A stretch of DNA of 64,000 nucleotides from positions 56,946,342 through 57,010,341 of the forward strand of contig CM031618.1 in NCBI GenBank assembly GCA_018398815.1, written 5' to 3'. Shown one piece after another: positions 13,189 through 24,349 of the stretch (the first letter of the stretch is position 1; the number at the start of each line of letters is the position of its first letter). The stretch comes from Conus ventricosus. Its lineage: Eukaryota; Mollusca; Gastropoda; Neogastropoda; Conidae. The position numbers and the translations under genes are program-made. The notes below the pieces were generated by a model. It saw only the letters and a program-made list of their open reading frames with translations, was not told where the DNA came from and searched no databases.

Positions 13189-14617
13189 TTAGTGAAAGAT
13201 GCTACCCCATCTCTGCAGTACATCATACATGTTCCACCGTGGACCGGGAATGCCAAAGAACCGATGATGACCATGGGGAGGACCTGGTGCCTGAAGTTGA
13301 TGCCATCTTCCTGACGAAAGCTGAATTCTCACAGGTTTCTTCGGCTTCGTCCAGAAGAGATGTCGCAGGTGTCTCCCCAAACTGGCCGCCAGGATGCTGG
13401 AACCTTCAAAAGATGGATGAATGGCATCTTGAAGATGATAAGTGTTCAGTTGGTCATGCGAAACAAAAGTCACTTGCTTGTCTTCAAACAGTTCTTTCAC
13501 TACTAGAGCGTTAAAAAGTTGTCTTTTCATGTCGAGTTCTTCATTCCTGACTGGCGCAAGTTTACTGATGACGAGCTTAGTGCTCTTGAAAGATTTGCGT
13601 ATGTTTTTGACTGAGTTGACGAATCTCTTGCTCACCTTCTCAGCTTCATCCTGTTTGAGATTGTTGATTCCACAGTGAATCACTGCTGCGTCTGGTGCTG
13701 ATGTTGAAGATGCAGTATTCATCTCTCTCTCGATGTCATCTATTTTGTAAACTTTCTTGAATGTAGCACTGAAACGATATGAAGCACCAAGTCTTTTGTG
13801 TTTAACACCAGACAAGACTGAATCTTGTAAGAACACTACGGAAGGCAACTGTTCTTTTTCTTTAGAGAATGACGTCATGGTAGATCTTACGTTCGTCTTA
13901 GGAATTACGTCCTTTGTTCTTGATTTTGCTTTAATCACCTCGGCCGGTCTTGCACTTTTTTCTGGGCTTTCTGGTGATGTTTTGGTATGTGAGAAGTCAA
14001 GAGGAGGCGTTCTGGCTGCTTCGACATAAGAGTTAGTTTGCTGAACGTCTGTCTGGATACCAATGGAACGAGGGTACAAACTATTTCCATACCGTTCACT
14101 TTGAAAGAGAGTCAACAAATTTTAAAACATACAGCTTGGGAATATTTCAGAAATGGGCAGAACAACGCTGTTATTCATGTTCAGACACAAAATAATCCTC
14201 TTTTAGTATTGATCATTTCAAAAGCATCCAAAATCTGCACATTTATGATATGCATCAATACAGAAACTTCGTTTCAATATTCCATCGATTGAAACTGGAT
14301 GCTTTTAGAACTAAATATAGCTCTGCAACAAAATGCATATGCGGGGAAACAAAATTGACAAGAGATCATGTTTTGTTCGAATGTGTGCCTCTCAATGCAT
14401 TTCTGCCATATTTATCAGGCATGTCTGTGACAGATATTGTTTCTGATATTGATTTTGCTTTGAAAGTTACTTTCTGCTTGATTTGTAGTCCAGTCAGGTA
14501 TTTGCTTTAATCTGATATTGTTAGTGTGTGTAGGTTTGTTTGTTTATTCGTTTGTGTGTCTGATTGTTTTCTGATTTTATGTACACCACCCTCCGCTCAC
14601 TCACATCTCCACCCCCT

Positions 14618-14694
<77 letters not shown>

Positions 14695-15103
14695 TATGCA
14701 ACATGAACAAACTCTATCTATCTCCCTCTATTTGCCTGTCTATCTCTCCTTTCTTGTCTAATATCACATAGTTTGTGAAAAGACGTAAAATTAAAGTACT
14801 ACTACTACTACTACCAATGCTCTTAAATCCATGGTGTTCTTTCTTTAGTGCTTTTCCGTTGACTAACTCTTCAATCAGCTTAGTTTGACGTTTTATCAGT
14901 TCTTCCAATGACTCAACTCGTTGAGCTAGATTGCTGATGGTCGTATTTAACTTTCTAGCCTTTTCTCGCATTGCAAGTGTCTTGGGGACTTCTTCAAACG
15001 TTGACCCATGCTCCAAACTGCTATCCAGTGTGGTTTCCTGAGGCGCATTGGTGTCACTTTTACCCTTCTGTAGTCTCTTCAGTCGATTCAGTAGTTCCTT
15101 CAT
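13189..15103 (-). pseudogene. LINE ORF1: coiled coil plus SGNH esterase domain, split by insertion
   Basis: ORF1 of the I-type LINE starts at a Met at 15,103, in frame with and just after a stop at about 15,110. The N-terminal part (to about 14,820) is a Leu-heptad coiled coil: LLNRLKRLQK, LNTTISNLAQRVESLEEL. It is cut by the 746-bp insertion at 14,066-14,811. The reading frame resumes at the other side of the duplicated target, where both flanks encode SIG, and runs to 13,189. The C-terminal part is an SGNH hydrolase-like fold with LQDSVLSG (nucleophile block, Q in place of G), HCGINNL (Asn block) and DAIHPSFEG (Asp/His block). Apart from the insertion no break is seen. Known LINE ORF1 proteins of this type bind RNA; esterase activity of this one is inference. 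Confidence 0.85.
14066..14811 (+). mobile_element. 5'-truncated I-type LINE nested in ORF1, with 8-bp TSD
   Basis: A 746-bp insert in the opposite orientation to its host LINE. Direct repeats TACCAATG occur at 14,058-14,065 and 14,812-14,819, and the host reading frame is continuous if insert and one repeat are removed. The first part (about 14,245-14,510) encodes the ORF2 C-terminus, including IFHRLKLDAFRTKYSS and the knuckle CICGETKLTRDHVLFEC. It differs in sequence from the host element, so this is a related but distinct subfamily. The 3' UTR carries a (CA)n block (about 14,622-14,691). The 3' end GTGAAAAGACGTAAAATT is followed by an (ACT)n tail. Confidence 0.9.
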
Positions 15104-15127
15104 CTTTTTCTAGAGATTCTCCAGGAT

Positions 15128-15352
15128 GCTCTTCACTATTAGACACATATTCCTGCGTCTTGGAATTGGAGGAACCGGATTTCTGAGACTTTCTTCAATG
15201 ATGATCTTCACTACTAGACACATATTCCTGCGTCTTGGAATTGGAGGAACCGGATTTCTGAGACTTTCTTCAATGATGATCTTCACTACTAGACACATAT
15301 TCCTGCGTCTTGGAATTGGAGGAACCGGATTTCTGAGACTTTCTTCGTGTAC
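15128..15352 (-). repeat. Three 75-bp tandem repeats in LINE 5' region
   Basis: Units begin at about 15,128, 15,203 and 15,278 and are almost identical over 75 bp; the first has a few changes. They lie between the 5' end of the I-type LINE (15,439) and the ORF1 start (15,103). A frame with 25-residue periodicity crosses them but ends in a stop before ORF1, so I read them as 5' UTR monomers, not protein. In other LINEs such monomers carry the internal promoter; that is not shown here. Confidence 0.75.
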
Positions 15353-15439
15353 ATTTTCTCATCGCAGTGGTTTGATCCCAAAGTTTAGCTGGTCAAAATT
15401 GTCCAACTAACTGTGTTCGCCATGTTGCGTAGGAATCCA

Positions 15440-15451
15440 CTCTCTAAGCAA
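15440..15451. repeat. Target-site duplication, 5' side of the I-type LINE
   Basis: Exact copy of the 12-mer at 8,976-8,987. Confidence 0.85.
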
Positions 15452-17089
15452 CACTTCACATGAAATCCTTCCGTAACTGTGGCTGTTCAGTTCAAAACAT
15501 TGTTCACTTTCTGTCATAATGCCTGCTTTAGCCAACACTCTTGTTCATACAACAGATCTTGTTGATGGACACTTAAGCACACCAATACATTTACATTTAC
15601 CACTGAGATACATACACTACCATCAAGACATGATTTATATGACTTACACATGAATTAATAATGCCCCATGTTCGCATTTCATCTGATTCTCAGATGCATA
15701 AAGTTGGGTGATGTCTCTCTCCATATCATTTTTTTTTATTTTACCTTTTTGTGTTTGCCATTGTTGTTTGGATGTTTCTTGCTGTATCAGTATGACTCAT
15801 TCATTGTCCATTATTTGTTCTATATCTATATAACTGGACAAAAATGTGTAAAGTGCGACACGTGCACTAAGCCCTGTCTTGTTGTGCTCGCTTTTTGACA
15901 TCATCTTTGCATTATCTCGTGAATAGTTTCGTTTCAACAGAAGACATGTTGACAGAGAGAGAGAGAGACCAAGGTAATTTGACATTGTCAGTATGAAGTG
16001 CATTATGATAGGCGATTTTGTCAAATGATCAAGTTTGAAGCACAGCGTGGGTGGTTCACCTGTGGGCAAAGCCTACATGCAGGCATTAAGCCACCTGTGC
16101 TGAACAGCAGACAAGAAGAAGCTGGTATATAGGATAACTTGAGAGGGCAGCCTAGGCCACTGAACAAATCTTTCGCCTTGACAAGTTTAGTTACCAACAT
16201 GAAGAAAAGAGACTTCCGACAACAACGAATATTGGAAAAATGAGGAGAGATACCATTCCTAACGCCTCTACTTCTTTAATCATGTCAAGCATCATGACAC
16301 TTTCACAGATGTGTCACACACTGGTTGGTTTAAGCCAGTTTCATAATGAGACAGGAAGCAGGCAGATGTGGGGTTTTCCCCAAAAGGGCTTAACGACATT
16401 CAAGACATACATTTCGTATTGGCGAGGTGACTATATCACATTACAGTCAGCACATTTGCAAAGCTTTCTTGACATTCTTTAGTGTTAAACAATAAACATT
16501 GTAATCAAAGTCATCTTGTGGTCATTCTTCTATGTAAAAGTTTTCACAGATCCAGTTTTTTTTTCCAGGACACAGGTATTAAATTTACCAGGGCATACTA
16601 TTCAATCAGTATGCTTGCTCTGTTTTGTAATGCACTCTCCAGAACTTTATCGCTGCACAAAGGGAAAAAACTTCTCCAGAACTTTCTCGCTGCTCATCAA
16701 TCTACATTTGTTTTCGTTGATAATGCCTTTGATTCGTTCAATTCATGCTCGTTTCTGAGAGGGAAATGATTATATGGCCTTAACATTTAATCATTGAAAT
16801 CTTCCAAAGTAGCTGTTTGTAAACGTTTTGTTGAGCTATATCCCTTACCCAGTGGTTTTTGTTGTTGTTGTTGTTGTTTGTTTTGTTTTTGTTTTGTTTT
16901 ACCTAAATGCGTGCAGAGAGCCTCTTGCAAAATAGTATGTTAATTGGACGACGTAGTGTTAGCATTTTTTTTATGTACAGTTTAAGTAAAAGGCACCCAT
17001 GTTGCTTACTAGATTTGTAAAATGACATTTGGGAATATAGCTCCATGTATTGTTTGTTACTGTAAATAATCTATCAATCCAGTGCAGAC
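15452..17089. other. Non-coding flank, no gene recognised
   Basis: AT-rich sequence with only short open frames lacking domain motifs. It contains a short GA run (15,955-15,967) and a (GTT)n/(GTTTT)n stretch at about 16,858-16,900. A stretch around 16,040-16,130, with the words GTGGGTGGTTCACCTG and AGCCACCTGTGCTGAACAG, has the look of a dispersed repeat, but no second copy is seen in the window. Confidence 0.4.
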
Positions 17090-17930
17090 AAACAATTTTT
17101 TCCATCCAAAAAATCTTACCATGTTGATTCCTCCTTGGGTAACATCAGCTTCCATTGTTTTCATTTTTATCTTTTCAATTGTCTTTCTTTCTTGGAACTC
17201 TTTTTGTTTTGCCGTGTAAGAAGGTTCTGTTTACTGTCAAACCCTTCTTAAGCAGACGAATAGACTGCATTATAAATACAAATTGACTCAACATAAAGCA
17301 TTTCATGATAACTATTTTCCTATATATTCCTGAAACTCTCTTGCTCCATGTTTTAATTAATTTCTCATGTGTTTTAATTCTTTTTAACCGGGGTGCTTCT
17401 GTGGTTATTGTAGCTTGGTTAATTTCAAAGTAAATCCCTAGGATTTTGTGTTTTTTCTGTCAACATAACTGGCAGATAATATCCTGCTTCAGTATCTCAA
17501 GTCTTATTGCCTTTGCTTTTTTAATTTTGTGTCTGTGGCTTTTTTTGGTTTGTATTTAAGGCAAAAAGAGAAAAGTTATTCATTATGCTACGACCTTTTA
17601 TCTTCTCTTGCCTGCTGTTTAGTAGCAATGTTGCTTCATCTGCTCCCTGTTCTATTTTGAGCTTCATCGGTTTGTTATTAGAAGTTGGAAATGCAATTCC
17701 TGATATGTTACAATTACGAATCTTTATTGCGAGTTCTTAAACAGCTAGAATGAAAGCCAGAGGTAAGAGTGGACCGCCCTGTCTGATTCCACAGCCTTCA
17801 GGGAATGATTTTGAGATCTAGGCTCCAAGATTTATGCTGTTGATTATGTTTGATGTTATCACATTTACTCACCTTTTGAACTGGTTCCCAAACCCTAATA
17901 CATCAAAGGTTTGTATTGAGCGTGAAGCTA
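17090..17930 (-). pseudogene. Degraded L1/Tx1-like reverse transcriptase fragment
   Basis: On the minus strand, the stretch near 17,755-17,830 reads GCGIRQGGPLLPLAFILAV, the L1-group motif B (usually GxRQGCPLSPLLFILAVE), followed by AIKIRNCNISGIAF. Upstream (17,840-17,930) is a decayed FDVLGFGNQFKR and, after further shifts, a motif resembling the region after motif A. Downstream the frame is lost, with many stops. The element is clearly old and truncated at both ends; its limits are approximate. Confidence 0.6.
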
Positions 17931-19712
17931 AGCAGGTGAAGTCTGGTAATGGGGGAGATGGGAAGGTGAAGAGCTGTTCACATAATATATACAAGGAGAC
18001 AGAGGAAGAAGGAGTGAATGGACGTACGAGGAAATGAGAACTTGGGCAAATCCAGGTTCAAAGAGTGGTCCTAAATATACAATCAAACATGAGAAACGGA
18101 TTCGGCTAAGACCGCCCCATCTTGTTTAGCTCTGTAGACAATCTCTGAACGTCGTTGCAAAACGTTCTGAGTGTTCACGGTAAGCGTGCCATAGACTAGA
18201 GAGAGCGAGTTGCCACACAACTCTCTCTACCAAATGCCGCATACAAAATCATGCTGTTCTGATCCACTCGACTGACTACCATGCACCAGCTGGCCTCACT
18301 TTTTCTATCTCGCTCCAGGGCGCGTGAACACTTGATCCATGGATGGGCTGTTACAGCTGCAGCTAATAGTCTGTACTGAAGTGTCTAACTGAGGGGACGA
18401 AAGTCGACTCCAGATGTGCATAAACAAATGGTTCTCTTCACAATAAGAACTTTACAGTCTCCATATCTCCTCAGTGTTGGGTTTCGTATTCATGCTTAAA
18501 CTTCTGCTTTTTCAATGCAGCTCTGCTCCTCTTCTCCCCTTCCCTTCAGTACTGTCTGCCCCAGTCCTTTTGAGGTCTTTTAAAGTCCTTTTCATTGTGA
18601 CTTATACCTTGTTTACCAGCACTTGTTTTCCTTTCCATTTCTATCTGCCGTTTCCTTGTTGATTTTTTTTCTCATTCTTTAAAAAAAAAAAAACACGAAT
18701 AGGTCGAGATGCATTACTTTATCGTTTATTGCGTTTATTTGATGGCTTGGTGTTTGAGCATTATTCTTTTATGTCTGATTTAATCTACAACTGTGCTTCT
18801 AATGCTATTTTGCAAGGAAGACAGGGGAAAGAGAGATAGAGACTATGTGGGCTGCTCATGCGCGGAAGTCAGTGGCAAGTTTAAAAATAGAATGTGTGCC
18901 AGGAAGCTTTAAACGAAGAGTGATCTCTCAGCTGTTGGAATCCTATCTTTCATACATGGTGACGTCATACTTGTTTGAATGTTTCGGGAATCTGAGATCT
19001 TTTGACACAGGTAAGACAGACAAAGCGAAATAATTATTCTAACTCTCTACCCACTACTCAGAAAATAATTCAGCGTCTTATTCTACAACTGTGCAAAGCA
19101 AAGAAACAATCATTGGACAATTAACTAAAACCACTAACTCATCTAGCAGCACTCTGGATCATATGAAAATCTGCTGAATTAGTCAAGAAAAAAGAAACAC
19201 CTTGGTTGTCCACGTACACGTGTAATATGTTGCTAGTGAGGGAAGGAGATGGACGGGAAAACAAAGAGACTGACAAGATACAAAATGGACATGAAATCCA
19301 TCTGGAAATATCCAGACCTTAGTACAAAACAACAGAGCTGGGGGAGACAGGTGAACTGTTCTTCAGTGAGGCACTCAGGTGACTGATGCTGAAGAAGAAG
19401 AATGTGAAAAAAGAGAGGAAGAAATGATTATGTGGTGATCTTTAGCAGAAAACTGTCACTGTATAAGGGCATTGCGATTAGCTAGCAAAGAAAGTGGTCA
19501 GTTCATGATGACATGCTGATTAGCTGGTGAACTTGTATGGTCAGTTTATGATGATATTGTGATCAGTAGAGATTTGTGGTCAGTGAATGAGCCTGTTTTG
19601 ATCAGTTACCTGAAAGAAATGGCTAGTTGATAATAAATGTTACTGGTCAGTTTATGTTGATGTGGTAACAGTTAGCAGAGCTAAGAGGTCAGTTTGTGAT
19701 AACATGGTGATC
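17931..19712. other. Mostly anonymous sequence, with one possible exon
   Basis: No repeat or domain is recognised in 17,931-18,844. An open stretch 18,845-19,010 ends at a good donor (ACAG|GTAAGA at 19,011). It would join the CUB exon at 20,786 in the right phase (phase 1), making a glycine codon, so it could be an upstream exon of the receptor locus. It has no signal peptide and no recognised domain, and the phase match has a one-in-three chance of being accidental. From about 19,440 to 19,712 loose 50-60-bp repeats containing GGTCAGTTTATGATGA precede the minisatellite. Confidence 0.3.
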
Positions 19713-20400
19713 ACAAAGTGATAGTCAATTAGCTAAGCAGATCCAAATTGTAATCAAGTATAGTCAATTAGCTGAGCAGATCCAAGTTGTAATCAACCAT
19801 AGTTTATTAGCTGAGTAGATCCAAGTTGCAATCAACCACAGTTTATTAGCTGAACAGATCCAAGTTGCAATCAACCATAGTTTATTAGCTGAACAGATCC
19901 AAGTTGTAATCAACTGTAGTTCATTAGCTAAGCAGATCCAAATTGTAATCAAGTATAGTTAATTAGCTAAGCAGATCCAAATCGTAATCAACCATAGTTT
20001 ATTAGCAGAGCATATCCAAGTGGCAATGAACTATAGTTCATTAAGTAATCAAGTATAGTTAATTAGCTAAGCAGATCCAAATTGTAATCACGTATAGTTA
20101 ATTAGCTGAGCAGATCCAAGTTGTAAACAACTATAGTTCATTAGCTAAGCAGATCCAAGTTGCAATAAAGTATAATTAATTAGCTGAGCAGATCCAAGTT
20201 GTAATCAACCATAGTTTATTAGCTGAACAGATCCAAGTTGTAATCAACCATAGTTTATTAGTTGAACAGATCCAAGTTGCAATCAACTATAGTTCATTAG
20301 CTAAGCAGATCCAAATTGTAATCAAGTATAGTTAATTAGCTGAGCAGATCCAAGTTGTAATCAACTATAGTTAATTAGCTAAGCAGATTCACATTGCATT
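19713..20400. repeat. 39-bp minisatellite, about 17 copies
   Basis: The unit contains TTAGCTGAGCAGATCCAAG, followed by TTGTAATCAAC and ATAGTT. Copies differ at a few fixed sites (AAGTTG/AAATTG; AACCATAG/AAGTATAG), suggesting interleaved subtypes. The period of 39 equals 13 codons, which keeps one minus-strand frame open for part of the array; this is not taken as a gene. Confidence 0.9.
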
Positions 20401-20424
20401 GTAATATATGATAGGACTATGATT

Positions 20425-20640
20425 ATGGCCTTCAAGAGGGGTTGTGATGGTTCCCTCATACAGCTAGTGAAGGATTTTCATATTTATGATATATATTTTC
20501 TCATTTTCTTCATCTTCAACCCCCTCACCTTTTTTTTGTTGTTGTCAATTTCAAATCTTTGCCAAGTCATCACTATAATAATGGAAGAATTATTAACCTG
20601 CACTTGTTTTCCTCCACTACGTAATTGTTCAGGATTATGA
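20425..20640 (+). repeat. Diverged relative of the fold-back element arm
   Basis: Aligns by eye with 32,712-32,915. Shared words are GATGGTTCCCT, CAGCTAGTGAAG, TTTTCATAT, CAAATCTTTGCCA and the CTTGTTTT...CCACTA segment. It lacks the ribozyme-bearing inner end and the outer terminus, so it is a partial, older copy lying just upstream of the first receptor exon. Confidence 0.65.
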
Positions 20641-20785
20641 TTATGATCCAGAGCACAATGGTCAAGGTACGATAAAATGGTGATCTATTAGTAGGGCTAA
20701 GTGGGTCATACGCAGCCTGACAGATCTCTAGCAATCATGTCTGTAACTACCATGGAATGATACCTGGCACTTTGATTGTGTGCAG

Positions 20786-21340
20786 GTGTTTTAACAATAC
20801 ACATTTTGGACAGTGACCTTGTGACAACTGCTTTCACTGGAAATGTTGGCAACGTATTTCTACCGTTTCCTCACCAAAATCAAACAGAAAATGATTACAC
20901 ACGTAGGACACAGTCAGCAGTTGTACCAGCCTACAACATGAGTTCATGTTTTGACAGCTCACACTCAGGACACATTGCTATCGATGGCACCAAAGGACGA
21001 GTATATTTACAAAACAGTAGGGGCTGTGAATGTGAAATCACTCTTCAAGCTCCTACAGAGAAAATCGTGAAAGTGCAAGTACATGCTTGCAGTTCATCCT
21101 TCGAAATCTACTTAACCTTTTGTGACAGAATAGTGAATTTATGTCATGATTGGACCATGTATACCTGCCAGTACACAAGTTTATTATTTCACCCAATATA
21201 TAGCGTATTAAACAAAATGACGCTCAAAGTGACATGCAATGACATATATCAAACGGAAATCGCAGACGTTTCCTTTTCTGTTTCTGCTGTGTTCAAGTCC
21301 GAATCAAGTCTTGAAGTCATATCTTTATCTCAATCTAAGG
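20786..21340 (+). CDS. Receptor exon: extracellular CUB-like region, first part
   Basis: An open exon of 185 codons is bounded by an acceptor (TGTGTGCAG at 20,777-20,785) and a donor (GTGAGT at 21,341). Both ends are phase 1, as usual for shuffled extracellular modules. The product is Cys-bearing and secretory in character, with N-glycosylation sites (NQTE, NMSS). The stretch around GRVYLQNSRGCECEITLQAP resembles the start of a CUB domain (C-x-hydrophobic-x-I/L-x-A-P), followed by a strand-rich body with Cys residues. It splices in phase to 22,155, where the second CUB-like part reads. No stop is present. The gene's first exon and signal peptide are not identified (candidate at 18,845-19,010). 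Confidence is good for exon status and moderate for the domain name. Confidence 0.72.
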
Positions 21341-21522
21341 GTGAGTAAAATTCTTTTCATTTTCATGGGTTCCAAACCAGACAAAATAACTTTTGCTTAC
21401 GTTTTCATGTACCATCAAAGTCATCAAATTGTCTTCTACATTCATTCACTGTGATGATTGTGACATCAACATCACCAGCGAACAAACCTAATCAACACTC
21501 TCATGCACATACACGCGCGCTC

Positions 21523-21813
<291 letters not shown>

Positions 21814-22154
21814 CTAAGATCAGTAGGACAGGTGGGTTAACATCAATACCTGCCCATCTGTTTGGGGCTGTTATCATTCACATGTCACTTACAACGACTG
21901 ACTGGCAATGTTGTGTCTGCTCTACATTACTGCATGGAAACGTCCTAGTGTATTCGTGATGAATCAGCTCACAAAATCTATAGCAATAGATCCCACATTT
22001 GTTCACACGAGTAATCATACATTTTTAAACACACATCAACAGCTGATTGAGGACCAGATGCTCAAACGGTCAGTAATGAATAATGTGACCTGTATAATGA
22101 ACATTCCTTTTCTCTGAAGTCATCCGAGTAAACGAAATGGTTTTCTATGTGCAG

Positions 22155-22405
22155 GTTATGTACAGACCAAAGGCTGGGGTGTCCTCGTCCCCTATTCACC
22201 TTGGTCAAAGAGCTGTGTCACCATACAAATACCCCCCGATCATGTCATCCTTATCACTTTCCTTCATATCAACCTTGGAGACACCAATCTCTTTGCGTAT
22301 GCTGGACACTGTGGTTCTGTGTGTTGTCAACCCCCTGGGAATAACAAAATCTTTCACCAAGCATTCCTTTTCCTGCAAGTGCGATTGCTGACAACCAAAA
22401 CAAAG
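22155..22405 (+). CDS. Receptor exon: CUB-like region, second part
   Basis: Acceptor GTGCAG at 22,149-22,154; donor GTAACT at 22,406. Joined to the phase-1 donor at 21,340 the first codon is GGT, and the frame stays open for 84 codons. The peptide contains GWGVLVPYSPWSKSCVTIQI, then PPDHVILITFLHINLG and FAYAGHCGS, a good match in spacing to the C-terminal half of a CUB domain (Cys, I-x-A/PP-x-x-x-x-I-x-L-x-F, aromatic, Cys). The exon ends in phase 0. Many larger open frames in this interval are in the wrong phase. Confidence 0.7.
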
Positions 22406-22509
22406 GTAACTTATTATCTTTGGACCTCGGCAGGTCTCTAGATCATAGACAGCGATCTGGGTTCAGAGCTCGGTTTTCATTCCATTCTGAGAAGCGACAG
22501 CCAAGACAG

Positions 22510-22659
22510 GTGCCTGGTTCAGGGGCAAAGTGGAACTGTTCATCGTCGACGTGGCCTACCATGGCTGAACAATTTCCTTGTGACTTGATTCCCCAGTGCT
22601 CGGAGTCTGAAGACGAGGCTCTTTGTCCCTACACCACTGAAAAATGTGGCCTAAATAAG
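22510..22659 (+). CDS. Receptor exon: LDLa-like module
   Basis: Fifty codons in phase 0 at both ends, chosen because only the acceptor at 22,509 (CCAAGACAG) restores the frame from the previous exon; donor GTATGG at 22,660. The peptide has FPCDLIPQCSESEDEALC, the second half of an LDL-receptor class A module (C-x-x-x-x-x-C-x-x-x-x-D-E-x-x-C with the Ca2+-binding acidic residues), while the first half (WNCSSSTW) is poor. It precedes the C-type lectin exon. The last 20-odd bases plus donor belong to a repeated segment (see 22,635-22,870). Confidence 0.6.
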
Positions 22660-22870
22660 GTATGGGTGGCGTGTGTCCCTATACCACTGAAAAATGTGGC
22701 CTAAATAAGGTATAGGTGGCGTGTGTCTTTCCTTAGGCCACTGACAAACATGGCTTATTTAATGTAAGGGTGGAGTTTGTCTGTCCCTAGAACACTGATA
22801 ATGTGGCATGGGTAGGGGGAGGCCTCTGACAAATTTAGCTTTAATAGGGTACGGGAACGTGTGTACGCAT
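22635..22870 (+). repeat. Tandem copies of an exon end and its splice donor
   Basis: The 3' end of the LDLa-like exon, from CCCTACACCACTGAAAAATG to the donor and the following GGTGGCGTGTGT, is repeated once nearly exactly (about 22,675-22,722) and then two or three times in decayed form to about 22,870. The unit is about 40-60 bp. The second copy carries a second usable GT donor. Confidence 0.75.
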
Positions 22871-23095
22871 TACAGATGGGAATTTTGATTTTTTTTCAAC
22901 TCTTGAACATATGAACCTAACCCCAACCCTTTTCATAACCAGAGGCTAGTTTAACCCAAACCCTAACCTAATGCCATATCCTTATTATTCTGAACCCCAC
23001 CCAGTTTCTGCCTGTTTCACTTGACAAAGGGCCTGGGCTCAAACGTCGTGTTCTTTTACTCTAAAGGATCTTTTACAAACAAGGTACTTTTTAAT

Positions 23096-23198
<103 letters not shown>

Positions 23199-24349
23199 AG
23201 CATGAAGTTCTATCACCACATACTGTTTGAAGAAGGTTTGCTATTATCCTTCTCAAATTACAAATGACTCAAGATACGTCGTGTGTTTGTCAGAGAGAGA
23301 AGCATCCAAACTCAGTTGCTGGAACCAAGTTCCTGAAAAGAAAAGCATTACTTTTGAATGAAGAACCCTAACTCTGCCCCGTTTACCCCTAAACAGGACT
23401 CACTGGTTAGTTACATTCAGGTTTTAGATTGCCTCTGGTGGCCTCTCCAGTGTATTTGATGGCTGTAGAACGCAGACTCAAAGAAACTCAATCAATTTCA
23501 CATCAGCATCAATGACGTTTTTACTCATGCGGGTACACAAAGAAACCACCTCACGATCTCCATCGTTCTCTTTTTTAAAAATTACTCATTTGCGTTCCAG
23601 TTACTCCTTTGTGTTCCCATTTGGATGCAAAGAAACAAAACAGCAACAAAGGAGACAGCATGTGTACATTTAAGTCCCACGTGAATAACGCAATAATACA
23701 AACAACGGCAGAGTGAGAGGCACAGGGTAGGCGATGAAGGAGAGGCGTTTGTAGATACACATTGAACAACACAACCGACGACAAGCACTGAAAGCGTGGG
23801 CCTCGGTCATCACTTACAACTGCAAACGACTTAGCAAGTTTCAACTTCGGAACGTGATGACCGCTGATTTCATAAGCACAATCAGATGCTGTCATCCCAC
23901 CTCCACTCTTTTCCAGTGCCAAGACCTCCCTCCCCCACCCTTCCCCCTCCCCTTCCCACACCCATTCTGGACTAGTTCTTCTGCTGCTGCAACTGTGACA
24001 ATTCCTGATCATCACTGCTGCATTATCTGCCGTCATACAATGACTATATATGTGCCTTGAATGGAAAAGTGTATCCCAGAGATCTGATTTTTGTTGTTGT
24101 CGGACAGTGTGGATCGTGTTCCGACAGCTCCTTTAAAAAGGGTTTCTTACATCTTGAACAAGAGCACCAGCACTTTGACGTAATATTCTGAGGTCAAATG
24201 CAAAATGCTTTACCGTAATTGTATGAAGCAAAATATAGAAAGAGAGGGGGGTAGTTATTTAAAGTGGATGAAGATGAAGTATTTATAAAGAATGGGTGAG
24301 TATGTATGATCATGTCATCTGCTTTTTCCATTTCCTTTAAATGTTACAG

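Larger units (their letters stand above)
8988..15439 (-). mobile_element. Full-length I/Nimb-type LINE bounded by 12-bp TSD
   Basis: The element reads on the minus strand. In order, it has a 5' region with three 75-bp repeats, ORF1 (coiled coil plus SGNH domain), ORF2 (endonuclease, RT, RNase H, zinc-knuckle), a short 3' UTR ending GTGAACAGACATTAAAC, and an (ATTC)n-like tail. Perfect 12-bp direct repeats flank it (8,976-8,987 and 15,440-15,451). Total span is 6,452 bp, of which 754 bp is a younger insertion plus its duplicated target, leaving about 5.7 kb, a normal length for I-group LINEs. An RNase H domain downstream of RT is characteristic of the I group among APE-type LINEs. It is the best preserved element in the window. 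Two other copies of the same group occur at 14,066-14,811 and 56,266-58,335. Confidence 0.92.

Noticed and set aside
15110..15298. A 62-codon minus-strand frame with a 25-residue repeat
   Set aside because: It covers the 75-bp monomers only and stops just before the ORF1 Met. Treated as 5' UTR.
23575..24036. A 153-codon minus-strand open frame within the receptor intron
   Set aside because: No recognisable domain or splice context; a similar-length overlapping frame exists, so it is probably chance.
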